DNA of 64,000 nucleotides from Pseudescherichia vulneris NBRC 102420 (GTDB lineage: Bacteria; Pseudomonadota; Gammaproteobacteria; Enterobacterales; Enterobacteriaceae): contig NZ_BBMZ01000008.1 in the NCBI RefSeq assembly GCF_000759795.1, positions 1-64,000 of the forward strand, read 5' to 3'. A program made the position numbers and the translations under genes. Every line of letters starts with the position of its first letter. Position 1 is the stretch's first letter. The notes below the pieces were generated by a model. That model was not told the DNA's origin and did not search any database. It saw only the letters and a program-made list of their open reading frames with translations. Of this stretch, positions 9,416 through 18,427 are shown one piece after another.

Positions 9416-10576
9416 ATGAATAAATTTGGTGAATATTTCCGCCTGTCGTCATTAGTATTAATGTCGGCGGGTCTACTCAGTGGCTGTAATGATAACGGCG
9501 ACGGCGCGAAAAAAGCCGCTGCGCCGGAGGTCAGCGTTTATCAGGTAAAAGCTGCCCCGCTGGCGGTCACCACAGAACTTCCCGGTAGAACCGAAGCGTT
9601 TCGTATTGCCGAAGTGCGGCCCCAAGTGAGCGGTATTATTCTACGGCGCAATTTCGTCGAGGGGGCAGATATTACCGCGGGTCAGTCACTGTATCAGATC
9701 GATCCTGCGACCTATCAAGCGGACTATGCCAGCGCCCAGGGCGAGCTGGCGAAGGCCCAGGCGGCGGCGAAGATTGCCCATCTTACCGTTAAGCGCTACC
9801 AGCCGCTCGTTGGCACGCAGTACATCAGTCAGCAAGAGTATGACACGGCTATTGCCGATGCCCAGCAGGCTGATGCTGCGGTACAGGCTGCAAAAGCCGC
9901 CGTCGAAACGGCAAGAATTAATCTTGCCTATACCCAGGTCCGTTCGCCCATCAACGGCCGCATTGGCAAATCAGCGGTGACCGAAGGGGCGTTGGTGACT
10001 AACGGGCAGAGTACCGCGCTGGCCACCGTCCAGCAGCTGGATCCTGTCTATGTCGACGTGACCCAGTCGAGCAATGACTTTATGCGCCTGAAGCAGGCCG
10101 TTGAGCAGGGCAATCTGCAAAAAAACAGCGGTAAAACGGACGTTGAGCTGTTAACTGAAAACGGCCAGCGCTATCCGCTGAAAGGCACGCTGGAGTTCTC
10201 GGACGTCACCGTTGATGAGAGCACCGGCTCTATCACCATTCGCGCAGTGTTCCCTAACCCGGATCATACCCTGCTGCCGGGTATGTTCGTCCGGGCGCGC
10301 ATCGATGAAGGCGTACAGCCAGCCGCCATTCTTGTGCCGCAGCAGGGCGTCACCCGTAACCCGCGCGGTGATGCCACCGTGCTGCTGGTCAACGCTAAAA
10401 ATCAGGTGGAACCACGCAACGTTGTCGCATCGCAGGCTATTGGCGATAAGTGGCTCATTACGGACGGTCTGAAAGAGGGTGAAAAGGTCATCGTCAGTGG
10501 ATTGCAGCGGGTTCGCCCTGGGGCAACGGTGACGATCGCCCCGAGCGCAGCAGACCAAACCGCCGCCGCGCATTAA
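9416..10576 (+). CDS. acrE: Periplasmic adaptor lipoprotein of RND efflux pump
   Basis: 386 aa membrane-fusion protein, close to E. coli AcrE (385 aa). The signal peptide ends in lipobox LLSGC (Cys about residue 24), so it is lipid-anchored in the inner membrane. It has a split lipoyl domain and an alpha-hairpin of about residues 100-170 (GELAKAQAAAKIAHLTVKRYQPL and ADAAVQAAKAAVETARINLAY). A beta-barrel and membrane-proximal domain follow. It links the RND pump to TolC. It is flanked by RND genes on both sides and is the only adaptor here, so it may serve both pumps. Confidence 0.93.
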   Translation: MNKFGEYFRLSSLVLMSAGLLSGCNDNGDGAKKAAAPEVSVYQVKAAPLAVTTELPGRTEAFRIAEVRPQVSGIILRRNFVEGADITAGQSLYQIDPATYQADYASAQGELAKAQAAAKIAHLTVKRYQPLVGTQYISQQEYDTAIADAQQADAAVQAAKAAVETARINLAYTQVRSPINGRIGKSAVTEGALVTNGQSTALATVQQLDPVYVDVTQSSNDFMRLKQAVEQGNLQKNSGKTDVELLTENGQRYPLKGTLEFSDVTVDESTGSITIRAVFPNPDHTLLPGMFVRARIDEGVQPAAILVPQQGVTRNPRGDATVLLVNAKNQVEPRNVVASQAIGDKWLITDGLKEGEKVIVSGLQRVRPGATVTIAPSAADQTAAAH

Positions 10577-10602
10577 TCGTATAATCCCAATGAGAGCAAA
10601 AG

Positions 10603-13600
10603 ATGGCTAAGTTTTTTATCGATCGTCCGATTTTTGCCTGGGTGCTGGCAATTATTTTGATGATTGCCGGGGCGCTGGCAATCTTACAGCTGCCCGTCGC
10701 GCAATACCCGACCATTGCGCCGCCGGCGATCGCCATTAGCGCTACCTACCCGGGGGCCGATGCCCAGACGGTGCAGGATACCGTCACGCAGGTTATTGAG
10801 CAGAACATGAACGGCATCGATAACCTGATGTACATGTCTTCTACCAGCGACTCGGCGGGCGGCGTCACGGTTACGCTGACATTCAAATCCGGAACGGATC
10901 CAGATATTGCTCAGGTCCAGGTACAGAACAAACTGCAGCTGGCGATGCCGCTGCTGCCGCAGGAGGTTCAGCAGCAAGGGATCAGCGTCGAGAAGTCCAG
11001 CAGCAGCTTTTTAATGGTGGTGGGCTTTACCTCTGACAACAAGAGTCTCAATCAGGACGATATCTCCGACTACGTCGCCTCTAACGTTAAAGATGCCATT
11101 AGCCGTACCAACGGCGTCGGCGACGTGCAGCTGTTCGGTGCCCAGTATGCAATGCGTATCTGGCTAAATGCCGATCTTCTCAATAAATACAATCTGACCC
11201 CGGTGGACGTTGTTAATCAGATCAAGGTGCAAAACGATCAGATTGCCGCGGGCCAGCTCGGCGGTACGCCGTCGATCCCTAACCAGCAGCTCAATGCGTC
11301 GATCATTGCCCAAACCCGACTGAAGGATCCCGTGGAGTTTGGCAACATTACCCTGAGGGTTAACGGGGATGGCTCGCAGGTGCGGCTGAAAGACGTGGCG
11401 CGCATTGAGCTAGGGGGAGAGAACTACAACACGGTGACGAAAATCAACGGCCAGGACGCGGCGGCGATCGGCATCAAGCTGGCAACCGGCGCGAATGCGC
11501 TGGATACCGCTACCGCCATCAAAGCCAAGCTCAACGAGCTGCAGCCGTTCTTCCCTCAGGGTATGAAGGTGGTCTATCCCTATGACACCACGCCCTTTGT
11601 GAAGATCTCTATCCATGAGGTAGTAAAAACGCTGTTTGAGGCCATTATTCTGGTCTTCCTGGTGATGTATCTCTTCCTGCAAAACCTGCGTGCGACGCTG
11701 ATCCCCACCATCGCCGTGCCGGTTGTTCTGCTCGGGACCTTTGCGATCCTCTCGGCGTTTGGCTACTCCATCAATACGCTAACCATGTTCGGTATGGTGC
11801 TGGCGATAGGCCTGCTGGTGGACGATGCCATCGTGGTGGTAGAAAACGTCGAGCGCGTGATGGCAGAGGATCATCTCCCGCCAAAAGAGGCGACGGAGAA
11901 GTCTATGTCGCAGATCCAAGGGGCGCTGGTGGGGATCGCCATGGTGCTCTCGGCGGTGTTTATCCCGATGGCCTTCTTTGGCGGCTCTACCGGTGCGATC
12001 TATCGCCAGTTCTCTATTACCATTGTCTCGGCGATGGCGCTTTCGGTGCTGGTGGCGCTTATCCTCACCCCGGCCCTCTGCGCCACGCTGTTAAAGCCGG
12101 TGGATCCCGAGACGCACGGAGAGAAAAAGGGCTTCTTTGGCTGGTTTAACCGCCTGTTTGATCGCAGTACGCACCACTACACGGAAAGCGTCGCCCGTAT
12201 CATCAGCGGCACCGGGCGCTATCTGCTGATCTACGTGCTGATTGTCGGTGGCATGGCGGTGCTGTTTTTACGCCTGCCTACCTCGTTTCTGCCTGATGAA
12301 GACCAGGGCGTCTTTATGACTATGGTGCAGCTGCCTGCCGGGGCAACCCAGGCACGCACGCAGAAGGTGCTGGATAAGGTCACTGATTACTACCTGAATA
12401 GTGAGAAGGCGAACGTTGACTCCGTGCTGACCGTCAACGGCTACAGCTTCAGCGGTCAGGGGCAGAACTCCGGGATGGCCTTTATCAGCCTTAAGCCGTG
12501 GGAGCAACGTCCCGGGAAAGAGAACGGCGTAGGCGGCATCGTAGAGCGCGCCACCCGCGCCTTCGGTCAAATTCGCGACGGTCTGGTCTTTCCGTTTAAC
12601 CTGCCAGCCATTATCGAGCTGGGCACGGCGACGGGCTTTGACTTTGAACTGATCGATCAGGCAAACCTTGGACATGAGGCTTTGACCAACGCGCGCAATA
12701 TGCTGCTCGCTGAAGTACAGAAGCACCCGGATCAGGTGGTGCGCGTGCGGCCAAACGGACTGGAGGATACCCCGCAGTTTAAGCTGGAGGTGGATATCGA
12801 AAAGGCTCAGGCGCTGGGGATCGATCTCTCGGAGATTAACCAGACCATCTCCACCGCGTTAGGCGGTGCCTACGTGAATGACTTTATCGATCACGGGCGG
12901 GTGAAAAAGGTTTATGTGCAGGCGGACGCGAAATACCGCATGCTGCCATCGGACGTGAACAATCTCTACGTGCGCAGCAGCAACGGGGAGATGACGCCGT
13001 TTTCAGCGTTTACCACCTCGCACTGGGTCTATGGCTCACCGCGTCTGGAGCGCTATAACGGTCTGCCCTCCATGGAGATTTTAGGCGAGGCCGCGCCGGG
13101 CAAGAGTACCGGCGATGCGATGCTGCTTATGGAGCAGCTGGCCTCCGGGCTGCCTTCCGGCATCGGCTATGACTGGACCGGCATGTCCTATCAGGAGCGA
13201 CTCTCTGGCAACCAGGCGCCGGCGCTGTACGCCATTTCGCTGATCGTGGTCTTCCTCTGTCTGGCGGCGCTGTATGAGAGCTGGTCGATTCCGTTCTCGG
13301 TTATGCTGGTGGTGCCGCTGGGCGTTATCGGCGCGCTGCTGGCGGCCTTAATGCGCGGCATGAACAACGACGTCTATTTCCAGGTTGGCCTGCTTACTAC
13401 CATCGGCCTTTCAGCTAAGAACGCCATTTTGATCGTCGAGTTTGCCAAGGATCTGATGGATAAAGAGGGCAAAGGGCTGATAGAGGCGACGCTTGAGGCG
13501 GTGCGTATGCGCCTGCGTCCGATCCTGATGACCTCCCTGGCCTTTATCCTCGGCGTTATGCCGCTGGTGATCAGCTCTGGCGCAGGCAGCGGCGCGCAAA

Positions 13601-13716
13601 ACGCGGTGGGAACTGGGGTGCTGGGCGGCATGCTCTCCGCGACGCTGCTGGCGATCTTCTTCGTACCGGTGTTCTTTGTCGTGGTACGGCAGTTCTTCAC
13701 TAAAAAGCCGAGGTGA
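10603..13716 (+). CDS. acrF: RND multidrug efflux pump subunit (AcrF-like), second copy
   Basis: 1037 aa, close to AcrF/AcrB length. Proton-relay motifs [29 protein letters not shown] and [12 protein letters not shown] are all present. It starts 26 bp after acrE, the canonical adaptor-pump spacing, so it is the more likely acrF orthologue. It is closely similar to the first copy throughout and shares a 74-bp identical DNA tract with it (7210-7283 versus 11650-11723). A REP-like palindrome follows the stop codon. Confidence 0.95.
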   Translation: MAKFFIDRPIFAWVLAIILMIAGALAILQLPVAQYPTIAPPAIAISATYPGADAQTVQDTVTQVIEQNMNGIDNLMYMSSTSDSAGGVTVTLTFKSGTDPDIAQVQVQNKLQLAMPLLPQEVQQQGISVEKSSSSFLMVVGFTSDNKSLNQDDISDYVASNVKDAISRTNGVGDVQLFGAQYAMRIWLNADLLNKYNLTPVDVVNQIKVQNDQIAAGQLGGTPSIPNQQLNASIIAQTRLKDPVEFGNITLRVNGDGSQVRLKDVARIELGGENYNTVTKINGQDAAAIGIKLATGANALDTATAIKAKLNELQPFFPQGMKVVYPYDTTPFVKISIHEVVKTLFEAIILVFLVMYLFLQNLRATLIPTIAVPVVLLGTFAILSAFGYSINTLTMFGMVLAIGLLVDDAIVVVENVERVMAEDHLPPKEATEKSMSQIQGALVGIAMVLSAVFIPMAFFGGSTGAIYRQFSITIVSAMALSVLVALILTPALCATLLKPVDPETHGEKKGFFGWFNRLFDRSTHHYTESVARIISGTGRYLLIYVLIVGGMAVLFLRLPTSFLPDEDQGVFMTMVQLPAGATQARTQKVLDKVTDYYLNSEKANVDSVLTVNGYSFSGQGQNSGMAFISLKPWEQRPGKENGVGGIVERATRAFGQIRDGLVFPFNLPAIIELGTATGFDFELIDQANLGHEALTNARNMLLAEVQKHPDQVVRVRPNGLEDTPQFKLEVDIEKAQALGIDLSEINQTISTALGGAYVNDFIDHGRVKKVYVQADAKYRMLPSDVNNLYVRSSNGEMTPFSAFTTSHWVYGSPRLERYNGLPSMEILGEAAPGKSTGDAMLLMEQLASGLPSGIGYDWTGMSYQERLSGNQAPALYAISLIVVFLCLAALYESWSIPFSVMLVVPLGVIGALLAALMRGMNNDVYFQVGLLTTIGLSAKNAILIVEFAKDLMDKEGKGLIEATLEAVRMRLRPILMTSLAFILGVMPLVISSGAGSGAQNAVGTGVLGGMLSATLLAIFFVPVFFVVVRQFFTKKPR

Positions 13717-13731
13717 AACAGGTCATTAGTT

Positions 13732-13761
13732 GTAGGCCGGGTAAGCGTAGCGCCACCCGGC
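13732..13761. repeat. REP (repetitive extragenic palindrome)
   Basis: GTAGGCCGGGTAAGCGTAGC followed by GCCACCCGGC forms the standard enterobacterial REP stem (GCCGGGT / ACCCGGC). It lies between the convergent RND2 and MHYT genes. The same repeat family occurs at 47553-47627. Confidence 0.85.
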
Positions 13762-13768
13762 GTTACGC

Positions 13769-15829
13769 TTACTTATTCTCGCTTCCCAGCAGCGTTGCTT
13801 CCTGGGCCGAGATTGGTTTACCCAGCAAATAACCCTGTAGCGTATTGCAGCCCAGCTCGGTAAGAAACGCCTGCTGGGCCTGCGTCTCCACGCCTTCCGC
13901 TACCACTTTCAGGTTCAGCGTCTTGGCCAACGCCACGATAGCAGAAACGATAGTGGCATCGTCGCCGTCACGGCTCAGCTCCTTAACAAACGCCCGGTCA
14001 ATCTTCAGCTCGCAGGCTGGAAGGCGTTTCAGATAGAGCAGGCTGGAGTATCCGGTACCAAAATCGTCAATCGAAGCCTTAACCCCGGCGTCGGTGAGCC
14101 GGGTCAAGACGCGCACACTCTCATCCGGGTTTGTCATGGCAGTGGTTTCGGTGACTTCAAGGATCAGGCTCTGGGGCGGAACCTGATGCCGCGCCAGACA
14201 CGCCATCACGTGATCGACCAGTCCCGTCTGCTCAAACTGCAGGGTCGAGAGGTTAACGGCCACCGTCCAGTGCGTATGCCCCTGCTGACGCCACTCGCTC
14301 AGCTGGCGGCAGGCCTCGTCAATGACCCAGTTGCCGATGGGAATAATCAGGCCCGTTTTTTCTGCCAGCGGCAGAAAGCGATCCGGCGTCAGCAGGCCAT
14401 GAATGCCGTGGTGCCAGCGCAGCAGGGCTTCAAAGCCGACAATTGGCCCGGCGGGCGCCTGAAACTTGGGCTGGTAAAAAAGGCGTAGCTCGTTGCGCTC
14501 TAGCGCTAACCACAGGTCGCTCATCAGCAGGAGCTGGGTCTGCGCCAGCGTATTCATCGAAGGCTGGAAGAAGTGGTAGCCGTTCCGCCCCATATGCTTG
14601 GTGTGATACATCGCGGCATCGGCATTGAACATCAGCTCGCGTTCGTTCTTGCCGTCGTGAGGATAGAGGGCAATGCCAACGCTCAGCGTCACCACCAGAT
14701 CGTAGCGGTCGAGGGTAAAGGGTTGGTCGATGGTGCGTACCAGCGCATCCGCCAGCGTCGCTGCCTCATCCGGGGCGTTCACCTCCGCCAGCAGGACAAA
14801 CTCATCACCGCCGATACGTGCCAGCGTATACTGGCCCTTCAGCGGCTGGAGCAGGCGCTCGGTCACGGCGATCAGCAGCCGATCGCCCACGTCATGGCCG
14901 TAGGCGTCGTTGACGGTTTTAAACCCATCGAGATCCATAAACATCAGGGCAAAAAAGGAGCCTTCACGACGGGCTTTATTAATCGCCTGGTCGAGGCGAT
15001 CTTCCAGCAGCACGCGGTTAGGTAGGCGGGTGAGGGGATCGTGCAGCGCCAGCTGGGCCAGCTCGCGGTTGGCTTCCGCCAGCGACGACGCCAGCAGCGA
15101 GGTGCGCGCCTGCAGACGGGCATCCAGCATAGAGACCAGCAGGGTAATACCCAGAATCGAGAGTGCGACCACGCTAACCAGCAGCGCCAGCCAGTTGCCG
15201 TCTACCCCGTGATGCATGACCGAGTGCTGCATCGGAAACTGCGCTGCCATCATGCCGGTATAGTGCATACCCGCAATAGCGATGCCCATCAGAATAGCCG
15301 CTCCCGCGCGCATTTGTGCCACCAACGCGGCCTCGTGGCGCAGGCGGAAGGTGAGCCACAGCGCAGCCAGCGACGCGCCCAGGGCAATTAACAGCGAGAG
15401 CGCCACCCAGCGCATATCCCACACGATAGGCGGTGATACCTCTAACGCCGCCATACCGGTGTAGTGCATACCGGCAATGCCGCCGCCCATCACCAGCGAA
15501 CCGGGCAGCAGGCGGCGCAGGCGCAGCTGAGGCGTGCTGACCAGCCATAGGGCAAACAGGGACGAGCCGACGGCAATCAGCATCGACAGGCCAGTGAGCA
15601 GCCGATCGTAGCTCATGCTCATGGTCAGCTCCATCGCCAGCATCCCGATAAAATGCATGGCCCAGATGCCGATACCCAGCGCAAGACCGCCGCCCGCCAG
15701 CCAGAGCCAGCCGGCCTTGCCAGGATTGGTCGAAACCCGGCCTGCCATATTCAGGGCGGTATAGGCTGCCATGATGGCAACGATAAAAGAAATCACGACG
15801 AGGATCTGGTCGTATTGGCTAACCTGCAT
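13769..15829 (-). CDS. MHYT-GGDEF-EAL membrane c-di-GMP enzyme
   Basis: 686 aa. The N-terminal about 235 residues form the seven-helix MHYT sensor with three signature repeats (WAMHFIGM about 57, GMHYTGMAAL about 121, GMHYTGMMAA about 188), proposed in the family to bind copper and sense O2, CO or NO. GGDEF is intact at about 340-344 (ARIGGDEFVLL). EAL is intact at about 467-469 (FEALLRWHH), with DDFGTGYSSLLYL and KIDRAFV also present. Both synthesis and hydrolysis of c-di-GMP are therefore possible, as in Pseudomonas MucR. Lone gene; E. coli K-12 has nothing like it at this site. Confidence 0.92.
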   Translation of the reverse strand: MQVSQYDQILVVISFIVAIMAAYTALNMAGRVSTNPGKAGWLWLAGGGLALGIGIWAMHFIGMLAMELTMSMSYDRLLTGLSMLIAVGSSLFALWLVSTPQLRLRRLLPGSLVMGGGIAGMHYTGMAALEVSPPIVWDMRWVALSLLIALGASLAALWLTFRLRHEAALVAQMRAGAAILMGIAIAGMHYTGMMAAQFPMQHSVMHHGVDGNWLALLVSVVALSILGITLLVSMLDARLQARTSLLASSLAEANRELAQLALHDPLTRLPNRVLLEDRLDQAINKARREGSFFALMFMDLDGFKTVNDAYGHDVGDRLLIAVTERLLQPLKGQYTLARIGGDEFVLLAEVNAPDEAATLADALVRTIDQPFTLDRYDLVVTLSVGIALYPHDGKNERELMFNADAAMYHTKHMGRNGYHFFQPSMNTLAQTQLLLMSDLWLALERNELRLFYQPKFQAPAGPIVGFEALLRWHHGIHGLLTPDRFLPLAEKTGLIIPIGNWVIDEACRQLSEWRQQGHTHWTVAVNLSTLQFEQTGLVDHVMACLARHQVPPQSLILEVTETTAMTNPDESVRVLTRLTDAGVKASIDDFGTGYSSLLYLKRLPACELKIDRAFVKELSRDGDDATIVSAIVALAKTLNLKVVAEGVETQAQQAFLTELGCNTLQGYLLGKPISAQEATLLGSENK

Positions 15830-16006
15830 GATGCCACCAACTCATTCACAATAACGGTTATTGATCGCTATAACTTCGTGCCCATGGGCATAAAGGGCAG
15901 TGACATTAGCACCCAATTCAGAGCGGTGGAAGGGATTTAAACCCCTGTTTTTGAGGAGGAATAGAGGCTAATTCGTACAGATAAAAAAAACAGGTAGGGC
16001 AGAAAC

Positions 16007-16044
16007 AAAAAAGGCGCTTCCCCATGCCGGTTCGCGCCTTTTTA
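16007..16044 (-). terminator. Terminator of the dusB-fis operon
   Basis: AAAAAGGCGC ... GCGCCTTTTT forms a stem of up to 10 bp with T-runs on both strands, 25 nt downstream of the fis stop. It is placed for fis on the minus strand. The rest of 15830-16067 is the upstream region of the MHYT gene, with no recognised gene. Confidence 0.88.
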
Positions 16045-16067
16045 AACAAACACTTAACTGATTAGTA

Positions 16068-16364
16068 TCAGTTCATGCCGTATTTTTTCAGTTTCTTACG
16101 CAGGGTACCACGGTTGATGCCCATCATCAGAGCAGCACGGGTCTGGTTACCGCGGGTGTATTGCATCACCATGTCCAACAGGGGCTGTTCAACTTCAGCC
16201 AGTACCAGCTCATACAGGTCATTCACATCCTGACCGTTCAGTTGAGCAAAATAGTTCTTCAGTGCCTGTTTCACGGAATCACGCAGGGGTTTTTGAGTTA
16301 CCTGGTCCTGAGAGTTAACGGTAGAAACGGTCAGTACGTCAGAATTTACGCGTTGTTCGAACAT
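16068..16364 (-). CDS. fis: Nucleoid-associated regulator Fis
   Basis: 98 aa, the invariant enterobacterial length. The dimerisation core is at about residues 26-70 and the C-terminal helix-turn-helix reads [25 protein letters not shown]. Fis bends DNA, activates rRNA/tRNA promoters and is made in a burst on nutritional upshift. It is cotranscribed with dusB from the promoter at 17394-17422. Confidence 0.99.
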
Positions 16365-16385
16365 AGTTCTGTCAGCTCTTTATTT

Positions 16386-17354
16386 CTAATACGCAAAATT
16401 TTCGAAGTATGCCTCCAACGCCTCCAGCTGTACGCTGGCATCCTCAATGGCGTTGAATGTGCGCCGAAACTGGTCATCTGGAGCGTGCTCCTGGAGATAC
16501 CAGGAGACGTGTTTGCGCGCAATTCGGTACCCTTTTGCCTGACCGTAAAAGTCGTGCAGTTCCCGAACGTGTGCGCAAAGTAAGCGCTTAACCTCTGCCA
16601 GAGGCAGGGGGGGCAGCAGCTCCCCAGAGTCCAGATAGTGCTGGATTTCCCGAAAGATCCAGGGTCTTCCCTGAGCCGCGCGACCTATCATCAGAGCATC
16701 AGCCCCTGTATAGTCGAGCACGGCTCTGGCTTTAAGCGGGTCAGTAATGTCACCATTCGCGATAACCGGAATGGAAACCTTCTGCTTAACTGCCCGAATG
16801 CTGTCGTATTCCGCGTCTCCGTTGAACAAACAGGCGCGAGTGCGTCCATGAATGGTCAGAGCCTGGATACCACAGTCTTCAGCCAGTTGGGCAATTTCTA
16901 CACAGTTACGGTGCTCCGGCGACCAGCCGGTGCGAATCTTCAGCGTAACGGGAACCTCCACTGCTGCCACCACCGCCGTCAGGATCGACTTCACCAGATC
17001 GGGGTGCTGTAACAGGGCTGATCCTGCCAGCTTGCGATTCACCTTTTTAGCCGGGCAACCCATATTAATATCAATAATTTGGGCACCGCTTTCCACGTTG
17101 ATACGTGCGGCTTCCGCCATCTCTTCAGGGACGCTACCGGCAATTTGCACCGTGCGGATCCCAGGCTCATCAACGTGCACCATCCGTAAACGTGATTTGT
17201 CGCTCGCCCATACTTCTGGGTTAGAAGACATCATCTCGGATACGGTTAAACCCGCTCCCATCTCGTAGCACAGCGTCCTGAATGGCCTGTCGGTGATGCC
17301 TGCCATCGGTGCTGCGATCAGGCGATTTCTGAGCTGGTGGTGTCCGATTCGCAT
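16386..17354 (-). CDS. dusB: tRNA-dihydrouridine synthase B
   Basis: 322 aa FMN-dependent TIM-barrel enzyme that reduces uridine to dihydrouridine in the tRNA D-loop. N-terminal [12 protein letters not shown], the catalytic Cys in [18 protein letters not shown] (about residue 100) and the FMN phosphate-binding ANGDIT and [18 protein letters not shown] are present. It is first in the dusB-fis operon. In E. coli prmA lies directly upstream; here a 1155-bp interval with repeat copy A intervenes. Confidence 0.97.
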   Translation of the reverse strand: MRIGHHQLRNRLIAAPMAGITDRPFRTLCYEMGAGLTVSEMMSSNPEVWASDKSRLRMVHVDEPGIRTVQIAGSVPEEMAEAARINVESGAQIIDINMGCPAKKVNRKLAGSALLQHPDLVKSILTAVVAAVEVPVTLKIRTGWSPEHRNCVEIAQLAEDCGIQALTIHGRTRACLFNGDAEYDSIRAVKQKVSIPVIANGDITDPLKARAVLDYTGADALMIGRAAQGRPWIFREIQHYLDSGELLPPLPLAEVKRLLCAHVRELHDFYGQAKGYRIARKHVSWYLQEHAPDDQFRRTFNAIEDASVQLEALEAYFENFAY

Positions 17355-17393
17355 GAGTTAAGAAATGACCATACTGTGACTGCAAGGCGGCGT

Positions 17394-17422
17394 ATATTAC
17401 GCATTTTTTTCATCAGATGAAA
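17394..17422 (-). promoter_or_regulatory. dusB-fis promoter
   Basis: Reading on the minus strand, -35 TTTCAT (17417-17422) and -10 TAATAT (17394-17399) are separated by 17 nt. A GC-rich discriminator (ACGCCGCC) follows, typical of a stringently controlled promoter. Placement about 40 nt before dusB agrees with the E. coli fis promoter. The AT-rich stretch 17425-17650 upstream would suit Fis/IHF sites, which I did not resolve individually. Confidence 0.85.
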
Positions 17423-17710
17423 GGCCAAACTTTGAACAATACCCGGTTGTAGATCAATGAATCGTAAGCAATGATGAGCGCAAGAAATAAATATCATTAG
17501 GAATCATGATTTTAACGTAAATCGCATTTTTTTTAACCGCTGATATTTTCCTGAAAGTTATCCGTTTTTATTGCATCTGCGATGGTGCTAACGGGATAAT
17601 ACGCTGTTTTTATAAGCAAAAAAGCGCTTTCTAATGAGATCGTGCTCTCATTTCTGGTTATCGTTTTGGCGAATTTACAAACAGAAACGTGGCCCGCAGG
17701 TCTAATGCAG

Positions 17711-17774
17711 TTGGTTAGCGCTGACTGGCATTTTTTATCGGCAGGGCGGGATGACTATGCGGGTCCGCTATAGT
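17711..17774 (+). repeat. Upstream flank of repeat A (diverged homology to flank of repeat B)
   Basis: Roughly 70-75% identical, with one 1-nt gap, to the reverse complement of 62250-62314. The best-kept parts are GCTGACTGGCATTT and TATGC-GG-CCGC. In A this starts with the 3' arm of an imperfect hairpin followed by T6 (17706-17737). In B the same sequence is the distal arm of the gltD terminator hairpin. It suggests the repeated unit extends beyond the 10-bp terminal repeats on this side. Confidence 0.65.
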
Positions 17775-17777
17775 TTC

Positions 17778-17826
17778 CGTTCACTTCATTCATTTTGCTC
17801 ATCTGTAAATTCCGCACACGTGAACG
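17778..17826 (+). repeat. Left terminal hairpin of repeat A
   Basis: CGTTCAC (17778-17784) and GTGAACG (17820-17826) can pair, leaving a loop of exactly 35 nt (17785-17819). Its last 5 nt (CACAC) are conserved; the other 30 differ from copy B at about 12 positions while keeping length. Confidence 0.75.
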
Positions 17827-17856
17827 TGCCAGGGTGGCTCGCCGCCGCCACCCTGG

Positions 17857-18004
17857 CGACCCGGGCTCCCGGCAGGGAAAATCGCCGCTTTGCGGATTGC
17901 TCGCCCCATCCCTGGGGCTCACCCCTTCGGGGCCAGCGCAAGCGCTGTCCAAAATTGCTCCCGGCAATTTTGTCCTCGACTTATCCCTTCCGGCTACCGG
18001 GTCG
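17857..18004 (+). ncRNA. Candidate structured arm with expandable cap (repeat A)
   Basis: Nested stems enclose a variable cap: CGACCCGG/CCGGGTCG (8 bp), CCGG/CCGG (4 bp) and AGGGA/TCCCT (5 bp), separated by small internal loops. The cap 17879-17983 holds five small hairpins, including CCCC-ATCCCT-GGGG, CCCC-TTC-GGGG, AGCG-CAAG-CGCT and CAAAATTGC-TCCCG-GCAATTTTG. Copy B keeps the stems but has a 30-nt cap with one hairpin. No promoter was identified, so RNA status is inference. Confidence 0.5.
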
Positions 18005-18378
18005 GGCGTGAGGTAACATCCCTGTAAGGCCACGCCCTCAGCCCGCATCCATGCGGGCTGCCCCGGCCAGAAGTGAACGCCTCGGCGATTTTCAGCCGGA
18101 CCCAACACCTCGCTTCAATACCGAGCCTAAAGCGATTTCTTTGTTGCTGTGGAGTACGGTCTCACAGCGCGGGGGTTGAGTCCCCGCTGAAACCGGCGAA
18201 CCGGAGACCGGATGACAAGGACTGGACGCCAGGGAGGGCGGCCAGAGGCGAAACGAGACACGATGTCGAGTCGAGCCGGCCGTCGGTCAGCCGGGCGGGA
18301 GGTGAGCGCAGTGCGCAGCACCGGTTTCCCCGCGGGGCCGCGGGGATCGATAAGGGGGCCGCGGTGGCCCCCTTATCC

Positions 18379-18427
18379 CGTTCACGTGTGATACGCATTA
18401 CCGATGCTGCTCAACTTAAGGTGAACG
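18379..18427 (+). repeat. Right terminal hairpin of repeat A
   Basis: CGTTCAC (18379-18385) pairs with GTGAACG (18421-18427) around a loop of exactly 35 nt. The first 5 nt (GTGTG) are conserved and the remaining 30 diverge from copy B. It mirrors the left end. Confidence 0.75.

Noticed and set aside
17769-17774. TATAGT as the promoter -10 of repeat A
   Set aside because: No acceptable -35 at 16-18 nt, and the equivalent hexamer in copy B (GATGCT) is not promoter-like.
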